Assembly: GCA_009760855.2 (NCBI GenBank)
Contig: WPIO01000209.1
Span: 186,001-250,000 of the forward strand
Reading direction: 5' to 3'
Length of the DNA: 64,000 bases
DNA from: Cristatella mucedo
Taxonomy: Eukaryota > Bryozoa > Phylactolaemata > Cristatellidae
Shown here in pieces: positions 46,390-57,960 of this stretch. How positions within the stretch are numbered: position 1 is the stretch's first letter; each line of letters begins with the position of its first letter. The notes beneath the pieces were generated by a model that saw only the letters and a program-made list of their open reading frames with translations, ran no database searches and was not told where the DNA came from. A program made the translations under genes and the position numbers.

Positions 46390-49380
46390 CTACCTTATTT
46401 CTGGAACTGGTCTCGATCTGCTTGCCCTAACTCGAACTTGGCTAAAATCAATAAACTTCCCGACAATTAAAGAAGCAACCCAACTGGTTTCTCATTTCTG
46501 CATTCCTTGATCAATCAAAATTCTAGTCGGAGTTTCAGTTATCGCGTGCTCGAAGTTCATCTTCAATCCATTTGCAGTACCCTCGAAGCAGTCTTTTGAA
46601 TTAAATGTCTTGATCTCTACTGAAAACAAGCTACCGATGGTGGCAGTAGTCTATCGTCCACCAGGTAACAAATCATCCTGTATCTCAGATTGTTCCCATC
46701 TAATTTAGACTCTGTGTGCAATAAATTAATCCTTCATCGTGATGGGTGATTTCAATTTTTACTACAATGACCTATTTGACGCCATCAGAACTGAATTTTG
46801 TGCATTTATTGACTCATTGTCTCTTGTGGCTCATGTGAATGGCCCTGCTCACATCAAGGGTCACACAGTCGACCAAATTGTCGCATACAACTGCACTTTG
46901 TCATCACCAATTATTACCAAATCCTTCTTGTCTGCCCACATGCAGATCCCATTCAATCTAAGTGTTTGCCGGCCTCCTCCTCTAAAATAACATGTGAATC
47001 ACAAAACCTCAAGATCATTGACATCGATGCTTTCAATGCGAGAATGTCTGCTTCACTTCTGGTGATCAGTCCTCCCTCCGATCTGTCATCATTGGTAGAT
47101 AGCTACAAAAAGACACTAGCTGACACGCTCAACGAGTTGGCACCTCTGAGTAAGCTCACAGTAAGCCCTCATACAGGCGACCTGTCGTTTACGACCGACG
47201 TTACACTAACCACTTCCCCTAAGCCCAAGCTTGAAAAATAATACACATGCTCAGGACCGACTGTCCATCGACAGGCCTATCAAGCCAACTACAGGTCCTA
47301 CCAATCGATCCTAGCATAGGCTAAGTCTAGTTACTATAAAATCATTGTTGTATCACAGATGCACAATCACAAAATGCTGATGTCACTATCAAATACCTCC
47401 CCAACCACTCCCTGATTAGTTCCTAACCTGATGATCATTGTGATGATATAGCCTATCGCTTTGCTTGATTCTTTGTATAATAGATAGATAAGAGCAGAGA
47501 GTCTTTCCCTGGAATGACAACACTCCCCTAAAAAGCTGTTTCACGATTCCTGACTGCACCTCAATGAATAAATATAGGCAGATCGCTAGTGATCTCGTCC
47601 TGTTTTCATATCCCAATCAAAAAAGACATGTCCTCTGGTCCCTATTCCCACTGTCCTGCTCCTACGTGGCATTGATCTGCTGCGGCCAATGCATAATTAA
47701 CATTATTGATATGCCATTAGCCTCAGGTTATGTCCCAGTGCCTTTCAAAAGAGCTTTGATCAGGCCACGTCTCACGGCAGCTACGCTAGATCATGATTAC
47801 TGGATCAACTACCGCCCAGTCTCTCTTCTACCATTCCTTGAAAAGCTTTGGAACGGGTCGTGGTGAACCAGCTGGACTCATATATTGAAACTTCAAACCT
47901 TGCTAGTAAGGGAATATCTGGCTTTATAGCTAATCACTTCTCAGAATCAGCATTCCTTAGGGTGTACAACGACCTACATAGGAAAGCACACATAGGTAGA
48001 GTATCTCTGCTTGTTTGCTCAATCTTTCGGCATATTTTGACACATCGATCACATCGACACTATCGATCACAAACTTCTTCTGGAGAGCCTCTCATTCTGC
48101 CTGGGCACCACCAGCACTGCTCTGCTATGGTCCAGGTTCTATCTCAGTGGAACATTCCAAGATATTGACAGGAATGGACAGAAATCGTCTGAGGTACCTC
48201 TGAAATATGGGGGTACCTTGAGGCCCTATGCTGGGTCTGGTTCTTTTTACGATTTATACTCTCCCTCTTGCTGATGTGATAGCCAAGCACGATCTAGGCT
48301 TTCACTTCTATGAGGCTATGAGGATGCAACTCAGTTGTATGCTTGCTTGGATCCCGCCCAGTCTTTGAGCACCTTCAATTCTTGCAACTTACTGGCTGCG
48401 TGTATTGATGACATCGGCACATGGATGGCATCACATTTTCTAAAAACTAAACGATGAAAAAACTAACTTACTGGTGATGGGCAAACCAAGTGTGATTCAT
48501 AAATGGGTAAGGCTGACTCTCCAAATTGGCTCTGCCAGCATATCTCGTGCGGAATCTGCTCGAACTCTAAGTATGGTGATACAAAGAGACCTCTCGTTAG
48601 ACGTCCACATCAGCTCCCCAATCAAGTCCGCCTACTTTCAGCTACATAACATTGCTCAAATTCGGAGTCGTGTACATAAGGATACCACGTCTAAGTTGGT
48701 CCATGTACTTCCGTGACTTACTGCTTGCTGGCCTAGCTGCATGTGCAATCAGTCGATTACAGCTGGTGCAAAACTCAGCAGCTAGGCCCTTCTGTCGTGA
48801 GCCTTGCAGTTGCCACTTCACACAACTTCCCGCCGACCTTCGTTGGCTACCAGTCAAGCAACCGATCGACTTCAAGGTTTTGTCGCTCCATTTTAGGTCA
48901 CTTCATTCTTTGGTTCCAGCCTATCTCTCAGATCTACTACTCCACCAGGCCAAGCATTGTACCACCTGCTTTTCGGAATGCAACAGTTCACCAATACCCC
49001 ATACAAACCTACAATCTTTTTGAGACTTAGCATTTAAATTGCATGCTCCCAATGTTTTGGAAATCACTCCTAACGAGAGTCAGAACATCCCCTAACTTGA
49101 CCACATTCTACAGGAAATCAAAAACACACCTATTTAGAACAGCATTCAGTGGGTCCCTGCTATTCGTCCTTCATAAGCTTATGCCTGCTGACACTTTGCA
49201 TGCCTCTGATAACCACACTTGCATGCTGAAGCTGTTCACGTCACCCCTAACCTTGTCATTAATGTTGTTTATCTAGCATGATATGAATCACCATTCATTC
49301 GCATTACCCTTGTTAGCAATGAAAAGTGCTTAGAAAGAGATTAAGTCATCCATGGGCGTTTTACCAAGTCGGTAATTAAT
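46390..49380 (+). mobile_element. LINE B, near-full-length copy on +
   Basis: The endonuclease starts near 46410 (LLALTRTWL, then VMGDFNFYYNDLFD at about 46737 and HTVDQIVAYNCTLSSPIIT in the ORF 46739-46990). The linker is at 46966-47241. The RT begins in 47564-47866 (YRPVSLLPFLEKL) and 47848-48168 (ERVVVNQLDSYIE, FIANHFSESAFLRVYND). The catalytic loop near 48310 is damaged. The C-terminal part lies in 48474-49023 (LVQNSAARPFCREPC, DLRWLPVKQPIDFKVLSL), and 49043-49276 is the end. The 3' hairpin and tail end near 49380. Frameshifts make it inactive. Confidence 0.87.
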
Positions 49381-49990
49381 ATTATTAATTACTCTCTTGA
49401 TTACCCACTATTATTAATTACCAACTGTCATTATTTGTAATAATATTGTTATATAACCGGTTCTTCAAAGTAAGTCTATTTAATGCGTCTTAACATGAGT
49501 TAAACAGAAGTAGAGACCTGACTAAATAAATGGAATAATATGTCGATATATATCTTAGCTTTTTCATGGGGCGTAATCGTAAGGGAATCAATTAGTAAGT
49601 TAAATGCACTGTAAGAAAATTGTCTAGTTTTCCGTGTTTAGGCTGTGCCACGGAGCCAACCATTATTTAACGCACTCATTAATTTCCACGTTTTATTAAA
49701 TGTTTCTTCCTCTAAATAAAATGTTTCTTTTGATATTGAGCACCCAGATTAATCCTAATTTGCTCTTTTTAAAAGATATATTGCAATCACATAGCGACAG
49801 GCTAAATTCATACGTAGGTAATATTACTATTTGCCTTATGTCCTTGATTTGGTACTATATTGCAAATTTCGTTGAGATTATCACTCGTCCGGAATCCAGT
49901 TGGAAGGCATAGTCTTTTTTAGGACAAGTTGTGATCACTCAAAGGTTGCCAGACAAGAAAAAAATTCAATCTCTGCAGGTGAAAGAAAGT
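49381..49990. other. No recognised feature
   Basis: AT-rich sequence after the LINE B tail. Confidence 0.5.
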
Positions 49991-49996
49991 GGGAAC

Positions 49997-50740
49997 TATT
50001 TGGCTCCAGCCTATCTCCCAGATATACTTTCCCATCAGGCCAAGCATCGTACCACCCGCTTTTCGGAATCCAACAGTCTACAAATACCTCGCACAAACCT
50101 TACATCCTGTGGATACCGTGCATTTAGTATTTTGTACTTTGTGGGCGATAGACTACTGCTACTATCGGTACCTTGTTTTAGGATGAGACTAAGACAATTG
50201 ATTCAAAATATTTCTTCAAGGGTTCTGCAAAATTCACGATGTTGAATTTTGAGCTCACGACAAAAGCGACTCCACCTCCAGTTTTGATTAATCTAGGGGT
50301 GTGAAAGAACGAGAAACCATATGGGTAGCGTCTTTAATTGTCGGGCAGTTTATTGACTTTAGTCAAGTTTCAGTTAAGGCGAGCAGGTCGATAACATTTT
50401 CAGATATACTGTCGCCTATTACCGGAGGTTTATTGCACATCGAGCGAGGATTAAAAAGGCAATCTGTAAGTCTGGCCGATGGAGTTGTAACAGGCCTGAT
50501 AACAGCTAAGTTGGGGAGATTCACAGTGAATAATGTGGGGGAGCGTGCTGAGCAGTTCGAGACAATAATATGAATACAAAACGAGCGGGAAATCAGCTGG
50601 CAGTTCCTTCCTAACGAGAGGCATCTCAGCTTGGGGTTTTGGCCACTGTGGTGGATCTGGGGTGCTTTTTTTGTTAAGGAGGCTCAGAATGAGAATTACC
50701 CCTGTCACCCTACCTGATTCATAGTGATTATAATAATGCA
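49997..50740. mobile_element. Two opposed LINE B fragments
   Basis: The first part (49997-50135) reads on + as LINE B C-terminal coding (PAYLPDILSHQAKHRTT-type). The second (50140-50740) reads on - as the LINE B 5' endonuclease region, aligning with about 32340-32700 of the near-full copy. Together they make a head-to-head or rearranged pair. Confidence 0.6.
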
Positions 50741-51440
50741 CTTATTACAGTGCCTCTAGAGAGCTTTGTGTATTTCTAGGAGCTTTATATTTGCTGCAAA
50801 CGTAGCTCGATAGAATCATAAGTGGTAGCATGTTCAATAGCTGGTGCACAATTCTGCTGCTAGAGTTGCTGTCCTGAGCATCTCAGTTGCCACATCACTT
50901 TGCTTCTCACCGACCTGCACTAGCTCCCAGTAAAGCAATGCATCGTCTTTAAGGTTTCGTCACTAACTTGTTGATCCGTTAAATCTTAAGCTCCAGCATG
51001 TCTCTCAGATCTACCGCCCCAGCAGGCTAAGCATGATACCACCAACTTGTTGGAATCTAACTGTTTACTTTACCTAGTACCAATCTCAAATCCTTTGGTG
51101 ACAGTGCCTTAGTTCGTATGCTCCCATAGCTTGGAATGCATTCCAAACTTGCATCGAGACATCTCCTGATTTTTACAGTTTTACTAAAAAACTTAAATCA
51201 GCATAATTATCACAGCATTTAGTGGCTATTTGTAATTGTTGCTTTATATGCTTATGCTGCTGCTAACGGAACTTTCAGGCTGACCCTCTGTTAGTTACCA
51301 CACCGTAACCACATTATTCTTGCTTATTGTGCTTATTACCACAAATCATTTGATTGCATTTCCTTTTCAGCAAAATATAAGTGCCTAGAAAGAGAACTAA
51401 TTCTCTGAGGGCACTATATGATATGCATTATTGTTATCAA
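50731..51440. mobile_element. LINE B tail (-) next to LINE B 3' end (+)
   Basis: A tail with the hairpin on - lies at 50731-50825. A LINE B 3' end on + follows at 50836-51440 and ends in AATTCTCTGAGGGCACTAT and AT repeats. They point towards each other. Confidence 0.65.
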
Positions 51441-51465
51441 TATATTGTTAATAATGGTTGAGATT

Positions 51466-51740
51466 AAAATGCACAGGGTCAGCATACAGGTGTCGTTAGT
51501 TGGAAGCACACAAACAGGTACCATGCAAAACCACACGAAGCACGAATTTCAGAGACTCGCTCCGTGATGTAATGAATTGATGTATTTTTATTTTTTTTTA
51601 ATGTGGACAAGTCAGGAGATGTCGTGACAAAAGTCGGAACTGAAATCATAGCTTCATGAGCAAAAGAATTAAAGTCATGGTCTCCTAAGGATTTGAGGTA
51701 TTGCGGAATCGGAGAAACGGCCTGGATTTGTAGCTTACTC
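51466..51740 (-). mobile_element. LINE B 3' fragment without terminal hairpin
   Basis: It matches the 3' UTR and C-terminal region of LINE B on - (AGGTGTCGTTAG, AATGTGGACAAGTCAGGAGA), with the tail missing. Confidence 0.6.
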
Positions 51741-53084
51741 TGGAATGCAAAATAAAGGAATTTAGTGAGCAGAAGGTAGATCGCTTCAGGTACAGTGGTT
51801 CAGGTGCAATATTGGTTATCCTCACGAATTTCTTTTATAAATAGGTTAATACTTTACCGAGCTTAAATGTGGAATGTAAAGTAAATTTATTTCGTCGATT
51901 CTATAGTTTGCTTATGTTTTAGCCTATTGCAATAATCTCTTAAAAGGTTCACAGAAATAAGCAAGCCTAACAGGTTCAAAATGCATCGTGACGTGACAGG
52001 GAAGTATATTCCCTGAAACTGAGACATCTACATATACCGCTTTCCGTTATTTGAGTAAACCAAGGTTTACATTGCCAAGGAAAAGACTAGACTAGTCGGT
52101 TCTTGCTTCTGTGGAGTCTGAATGTTCATTTAGGTCTCCCAAAACCAGCTCCAATTAATGCGAACAATGTCCTCGCATGGAATGACCCTAGCGTCAACTC
52201 CCTAACCATTGCCTTAAACACTGAAGAAAGTGACTTTGCTAGCTGAATTGTCCCTCTATTTTAATATATAGTGGGCATGAGAGGCACATGAGAAGCTATC
52301 CAGTCACTGGTATTAAAGCAAGACCATGCAGTCAAATTGAAAGATTGAGTGTCAATCTCCTTCTTGTCTACTCGGTAACACCAGTAGAGTCCCACAGATT
52401 TATGGGTGCCCACCACCTCCATCTAGATGGAAGACTCTATTGGTGTTAGCTGTAACACAACTACCGTCCCTTGGATTCAATAGCCATAGCCAAGGCTGAG
52501 CGTGTTCTGACCGATGTAGCCACCGAGCCGTTGAGCTTGCCATTCTACGTCTTCTGTTTTAGGTTTGCCATCACAACCTTCACACCACTGCAATGCCATT
52601 CTAGTCACTATAATGACAAGCTCCAGATTCTAGATGTCTAGCTAAAAGCACGCCCTTGTTTTCCTGTCACTGCAACGTTTATTAATTATTGGCACAGCTT
52701 ATGCCATGCTGAGTCAACGCTTCGGTCGCATCGTTCTTAAGCTTTATCGGTCACAAAGGTCATAAGCAAAGAAACGAACCTACTAATTTATGGCTCACAA
52801 GTTTTGATGTCCGAATGTGTGAAAAGAAAAAAATCGTGTTTAAAGTCTCTGCAGGCGATCAAAATGTTTTAAAGATAAATAAAGCACAGTTTCGACGATA
52901 AAAAATAATAGCCAATTTATTTCTCCATGATCACTTTTCCCAGAGATTCCGACGGAATTGGAAAAAACGCATGGAGAGCTTCTCGCGGAATTAAAAACAG
53001 AGAAACATAAAATTTTGGACTCTCGTGGGACGTCACGGGCTACTGTTCCTTTCGATTACATCCAACTACCGAAGGTCGAGCAGC
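51741..53084. other. No recognised feature
   Basis: Open but unassigned pieces occur around 52100-52700. I found no motif that ties them to a known family. Confidence 0.45.
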
Positions 53085-53490
53085 AATTTTACCTTAAACC
53101 TTAAATCTTTTGGAGACCGTGCATTTAGTTCATATGCTCCCAAAGCCTGGAACTCCCTCCCGACCTGCGTCAAAACATCCCCTAACCTGACCACATTTAA
53201 AAGGAACCTCAAAACACACCTATTTAGGACAGCATTTAGTGGGTCCCTGTGATTCGTCTTTGATGTGCTTATGCGTGCTGACACTGTGCATGCTGCCACT
53301 AACCACATTTGCATGCTGACCCTGTGCATGTCACCCCTAACCATATTATTCATCTCGTTCATTTTTCAAGCATGATTTTACTTACCATTCAATTGCATTT
53401 CACTTTACAGCAAATGTAAAGCGCCTAGAGAGAGATTGAGTTCTCTGAGGGCGCTTTATCAAGTGAATTATTATTATTATTATTAATTTT
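53085..53490 (+). mobile_element. LINE B 3' end, well preserved
   Basis: It encodes LKSFGDRAFSSYAPKAWNSL, then the 3' UTR and hairpin, and ends in (ATT)n at 53469-53485. It is very similar to 13251-13505 where they overlap. Confidence 0.87.
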
Positions 53491-53549
53491 GATCTGAAAA
53501 TTACTATTAGAAGTACCTCACTGCCTCATCTGCAAGGCTCATTTTTGTT

Positions 53550-55035
53550 CTGCAATGGTCGTATTTAATATTATAATAAATTGTGTCGGAAGAATCTTAT
53601 CCTTCTATGTTATGTGTGATGTAAACTTTCCTTTTGATAACTTATCTGATGCCTCTAGCACTGAATATCATGAATTGACTGGCACACTGTCTCTTGTTGC
53701 TCATGTGGGTGCCCCTACTCCTCTCATCAATAATCTCACACTCAACCAACTATTCTGGTACAACTGCACTATGTCATCGCCAATTATTACCGAATCCTGC
53801 TTATCTAAACTCGTGCTGATCTCATTCAGTCTACTATGTGCGCCCTCCTTATAATCTATATTCACTCGTGAATCGCAGAACCTCAAGACCCTCGAAATTG
53901 ATGCCATCCCTGCACAAATATCTAAATTGCTTCTGCTGCTCAATCCCCATTCGACCATTCACTATTGTTAGAATGCTACAATACGGCACGAGCTGACTTG
54001 CTCGACGAGTGTATTCCTCTGGTTAGGTGGGCTGTGCCTCCTCGGCCGGGTGGCTTATGGGTACCACGGACATTAAAATAGCTAGGTCTTATAATACCAA
54101 GCTTTAAAAGCAAGCAAATATCGGGACTGACTGTCCATCGACCGGCATACGAGTACTAGTGTAGATTGTACAAATATAGCCTAGCTAAGGCCAAATCAAG
54201 CTGTTATGAAACTATTGTTGAATCACTGATGCACAATTCCAAAATGCTGAAGTCGATGATCAAACATCTACTCAACCGCTCGTAGGTTATCTCCCTATCG
54301 CATCGTCCCCATGATGGTCTACCAGATTGCTTCTCTAGCTTCTTTATCCAGAGGATAGACAAGGTCAGGGACTCCATCCATGCGATGGCAGCATTCCCAT
54401 GGAATGCCGTCCATAAATTCCTAGCAGCACTTCAATGTCTACATTCGAGGTCATTAGAGACCTCTTCCGAGGTTTATATTCCAATCAAAGAAGACAGCTA
54501 GTTATATACACCTTATTCTCCCTGCCCTGCTTCTGTGATGCACTGATTTGCTGCTGCCATGCCATCCTGACATTATTAGCCCCAGGACGTGTCCCTACAA
54601 CTTTCAAATAAGCTGTGGTTGGGGCTCTAGTCAAGTAGGCGACACTAAACCAAGAGAATCTGAGCGAATTACACCTAGTCTCTATTTTTCGTTCCTATTG
54701 TACCCATTGAAGACGCTGGAACGAGTCGTAGTAGACCAGGTGACCTCATTTATTGAAATATTAAACCTTGCTAGTAAGTTCCAGTCACATTTTGGAGATA
54801 ATCACTCCACAGAGGCAGCAATGTTTTGGGTGTACAACGACCTGCTTAAGAATTCAGATCTTTGCACAGTATCTCTTCTTATTTTGCTTATTTTTGAGCA
54901 AGTTTTAATATTATCAAAATCAAGTCCTTATTAAGCGCTCTCATGTCGCCCGGAAATTGCTGGCACTGAATTGCTCTGGTTCAGGTAGTATCTTAGTGGG
55001 AGACGCTACAGTATTTATGCGAATATAACGAAGAT
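53550..55035 (+). mobile_element. LINE B 5' portion, 3'-truncated
   Basis: Endonuclease pieces are in the ORF 53555-53854 (VAHVGAPTP, LNQLFWYNCTMSSPIIT) and RT start pieces in 54548-54934 (LERVVVDQVTSFIE, FQSHFGDNHSTEAAMF). It stops in the RT core near 55035. This is unusual because truncation in LINEs is normally at the 5' end, so a later deletion or rearrangement is likely. Confidence 0.72.
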
Positions 55036-55099
55036 CATCCAAGTTACCTGAGAAGTATGGTGTACATCATAACTCAATTTTGGTGTTGTTCACTAAATG

Positions 55100-55380
55100 C
55101 CTAATTTTGCAAGCTGGTAGACCAGCAAGCTGTAAGGTACAAAAATGGAGTATACAGATCGCCGATGGATAGACTGACTCGTTCATAGTATCTCTTACTA
55201 AGAAGGCTCAAATTAGTGCAATGCTATGTAGTTACAAGTAGGCACTCTTAATTGTGGAGCTCCTCGTGCAATTCGATTATACTCATTCAAAGCGACGTTT
55301 AGTTAATGACGACTTCGTTTTTAGTCGCACAACCTGCCCACTTTCAGCTGTATAACTTTAGTAACATTCGTTTTTGCTTA
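55100..55380. mobile_element. LINE B internal fragments
   Basis: A - strand piece (55100-55310) matches the region after the RT core. A short + strand piece (about 55335-55380) matches CTTTCAGCTGTATAACTTTA of the same region. Confidence 0.5.
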
Positions 55381-55483
55381 AAAAGACAGAGCGAGAAAGA
55401 GAGAAAGAGAGAGATTTTGGACCGAAATTGGTTCGTGCACTTTTAAAATCTCGTCATCACTTCGTTTAATAGTAATGAAAAGG

Positions 55484-56026
55484 ATAATGCTCTTGATAAA
55501 GCACCCTCAGAGAACTGAATTTCTTTCTAGATGTTTAAATTTGCTGCAAAAAAAACGCGACTTAATGGTGAGCCATATTATGCTTGATGAACAACATGAA
55601 TAAAACAATTAGGGGTGACATGTATAGAGTCAGAATTCAGGTGTGGTTAATGGTAGCATGCACAATATCAGCACGCATAAGCACATTAATGAAAAATTAA
55701 CGGAACCGCTAAATACTATCAAAAATAGGTATGTCTCTAGATAGCTCGGTTAGTTAACAGCACACTTGAAAAAGCGCCCTCAAAGAACTCAGTCTCTTTC
55801 TAGCCGCTTTACATTTGCTGCAAAGGGAAACGCGACTGAATGGTGAGTATTATCGCCTTGGCAAGCAACATTAATAACATGGTTAGGGGTGACATGCACA
55901 GTGTCAGCACCAAAGTGTGGTTACTAGCAGCATGCACAGTGTCAGCATACATGAGAACGTAGAAGACGACTGACGGGAACCTAGTAACTGCCGTCATAAA
56001 TACGAGCGTTTTTACTTGCTTTTTAA
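55484..56026 (-). mobile_element. Two consecutive LINE B 3' ends
   Basis: Tails at 55484-55740 and 55755-56026 lie head to tail on -, each with the hairpin and 3' UTR. A third, longer copy starts right after, at 56029. Confidence 0.8.
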
Positions 56027-56028
56027 TA

Positions 56029-57960
56029 ATAATAATACACTTGATAAAGTGCCCGCAGAAAACTCAGTCTCTTTCTATGCACTTAAAATTTGCTGCAAAG
56101 AGAAAAAAACTAATGGTGAGCACAATCATGCTTGATAAACAGTATGAATAACATGGTTAGGGGTGGACATGCACGGGATCAGCATGCAAGTGAGGCTAGT
56201 GGCTGCATGCACAGTGTCAGCACGCATAAGCAATTTAAGAACGAGTTACAGGGACCTACGAAATGCTGGCCTAAAATATATGTGCTTTCAAGTTCTTTTT
56301 AAATATGGTCGAGTCAAGGGATGCTGAGACGAAAGCGGGGGGGGGGGGGGGGGGAGTGAGTTCTAGGCTTTGGGAGAATACGAACTAAATACACAGTCTC
56401 CAAAGGATATAATCTTTTTACGAGGTATTGATACACTTCTAGATTCCGAAAAGTGGGTGGTACAATGCTCAGCCTGGTGGGGTGTAGATGTGAGAGATAG
56501 GATGGAGCCAAAGAATGAAGTAACCCAAAACTTAAAGAAAAAAGCTTAAAGTTGATCAGTTGCTTGACTCGTAGCCAATGCAAGTCGGCGAGAAGTGGTA
56601 TGATGGAGAAAATAGAGAAGCTGACGACAGTCAAGCCGGCACCAGATTTAAGTGCCTGATTGAGCATGCCGGTAGGCCAGCAGTCAGTGAGTTATAGAAG
56701 TCAAGATGGAAGGTGACAGATGCCTGGACCAAATTATATGTGATATCCTTATCTCAATAAGCTCGAAGCTTTGCAGTGGTATGTAACAGAAAGTAGGCAG
56801 ACTTGACCGCGGAGCTGATGCGGTCCTCTAGCAAAAGGTCATTTTGGAACATGTCGCCAAGCTTTAGTTCAGATTCAATAAGAGGTATGCTGGCAGAGCA
56901 AATTTTTAGGATTAGACTTTCCAATGTCTGAATCGCACTTGGTTTTCCCATGACTAGTTAGTTCTTTTTATCATCCTTTAATTTAAGAAAGTTTGCTTCC
57001 ATCTATATGCGGATGTTATCAATACATGCAGAAAGGGAGCTGGGAGATTCGAGGTGCTCAAATGCTGGGAGCGATCAAAGCAAAGGTGCAACTGAATGCT
57101 ATTTGCATTGAATTAAAAGCATAGATTGTGCTGGGCAACCACATCGGCAAGAGAGAGATTATAAACTGAGGAGAGAACCAAACCTAGCGTATAACCCTTC
57201 GGTACCCCATATTTCAAAAGTGTCATGGATGATCTTCGTCCATGTGGTCAAGTGATGGGAAGTCCTGAAAAAGTCGGGAATGAATTCCAGGCTTTGGGAG
57301 AATACGAACGAAAGGCACATCCTCCGAAGGATTTAATGTTTGTTAGAGGTACAGGTGAACTTTTAAATAACTAAGAGCAATAGAAGTTAAAGCCTAGACA
57401 GCACTTGTTCGCATCCTCAAACTGAAGTGTATAAACCATGAAATGAATGGAACCCAGCACAAATTATTGAGGTACCGCATAATTCAGAGGTAACTTGGCC
57501 AATCTTATTCCAATAACCTCAATACTCTCACTTCTCCCACTGCGGTAGGACGTGAACTATCGCCATGAAGTACCAGTGATGCCAAAGCAAGATGAGATTA
57601 ATTCTAAAAGGACTCGGTGATTGATTGTATCGAATGCTGCCGAAGGATCGAGCAAACAACCAACATTACTGTACCTAAGTCTGCATGCCCAAGTAGGTAG
57701 TAACACAGTAAGAGATGCCAAATCTATGTATTGGTTATCTCTTAAGCATGACATTAACTTAATAGAAAGTTTTACAGTTTCCATATGTTAGGACATGTGG
57801 TCTTCGACGACTTGTTCCTGTCTTTTCAGTAGTAACAGTAGAAGGCTGACCTCTCAGAATTACTTAGGTTGTCTTTATCTAGAGTCCCTTTCTTGAGTAG
57901 TTGACAGACTGACTATAGCCATTTGAAAAGTGCTGGGACATTACCAGAGGCTAATTACTT
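56029..57960 (-). mobile_element. LINE B copies on -, rearranged
   Basis: The 3' end starts after an (AAT)n run near 56029. The C-terminal ORF is at 56314-56667 and RT-distal sequence at 56754-56951. At about 57246 the sequence jumps back to the C-terminal region, then passes to the RT core (57557-57784), so at least two copies or an internal duplication are present. An 18-G run lies at 56337-56354. Confidence 0.7.
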
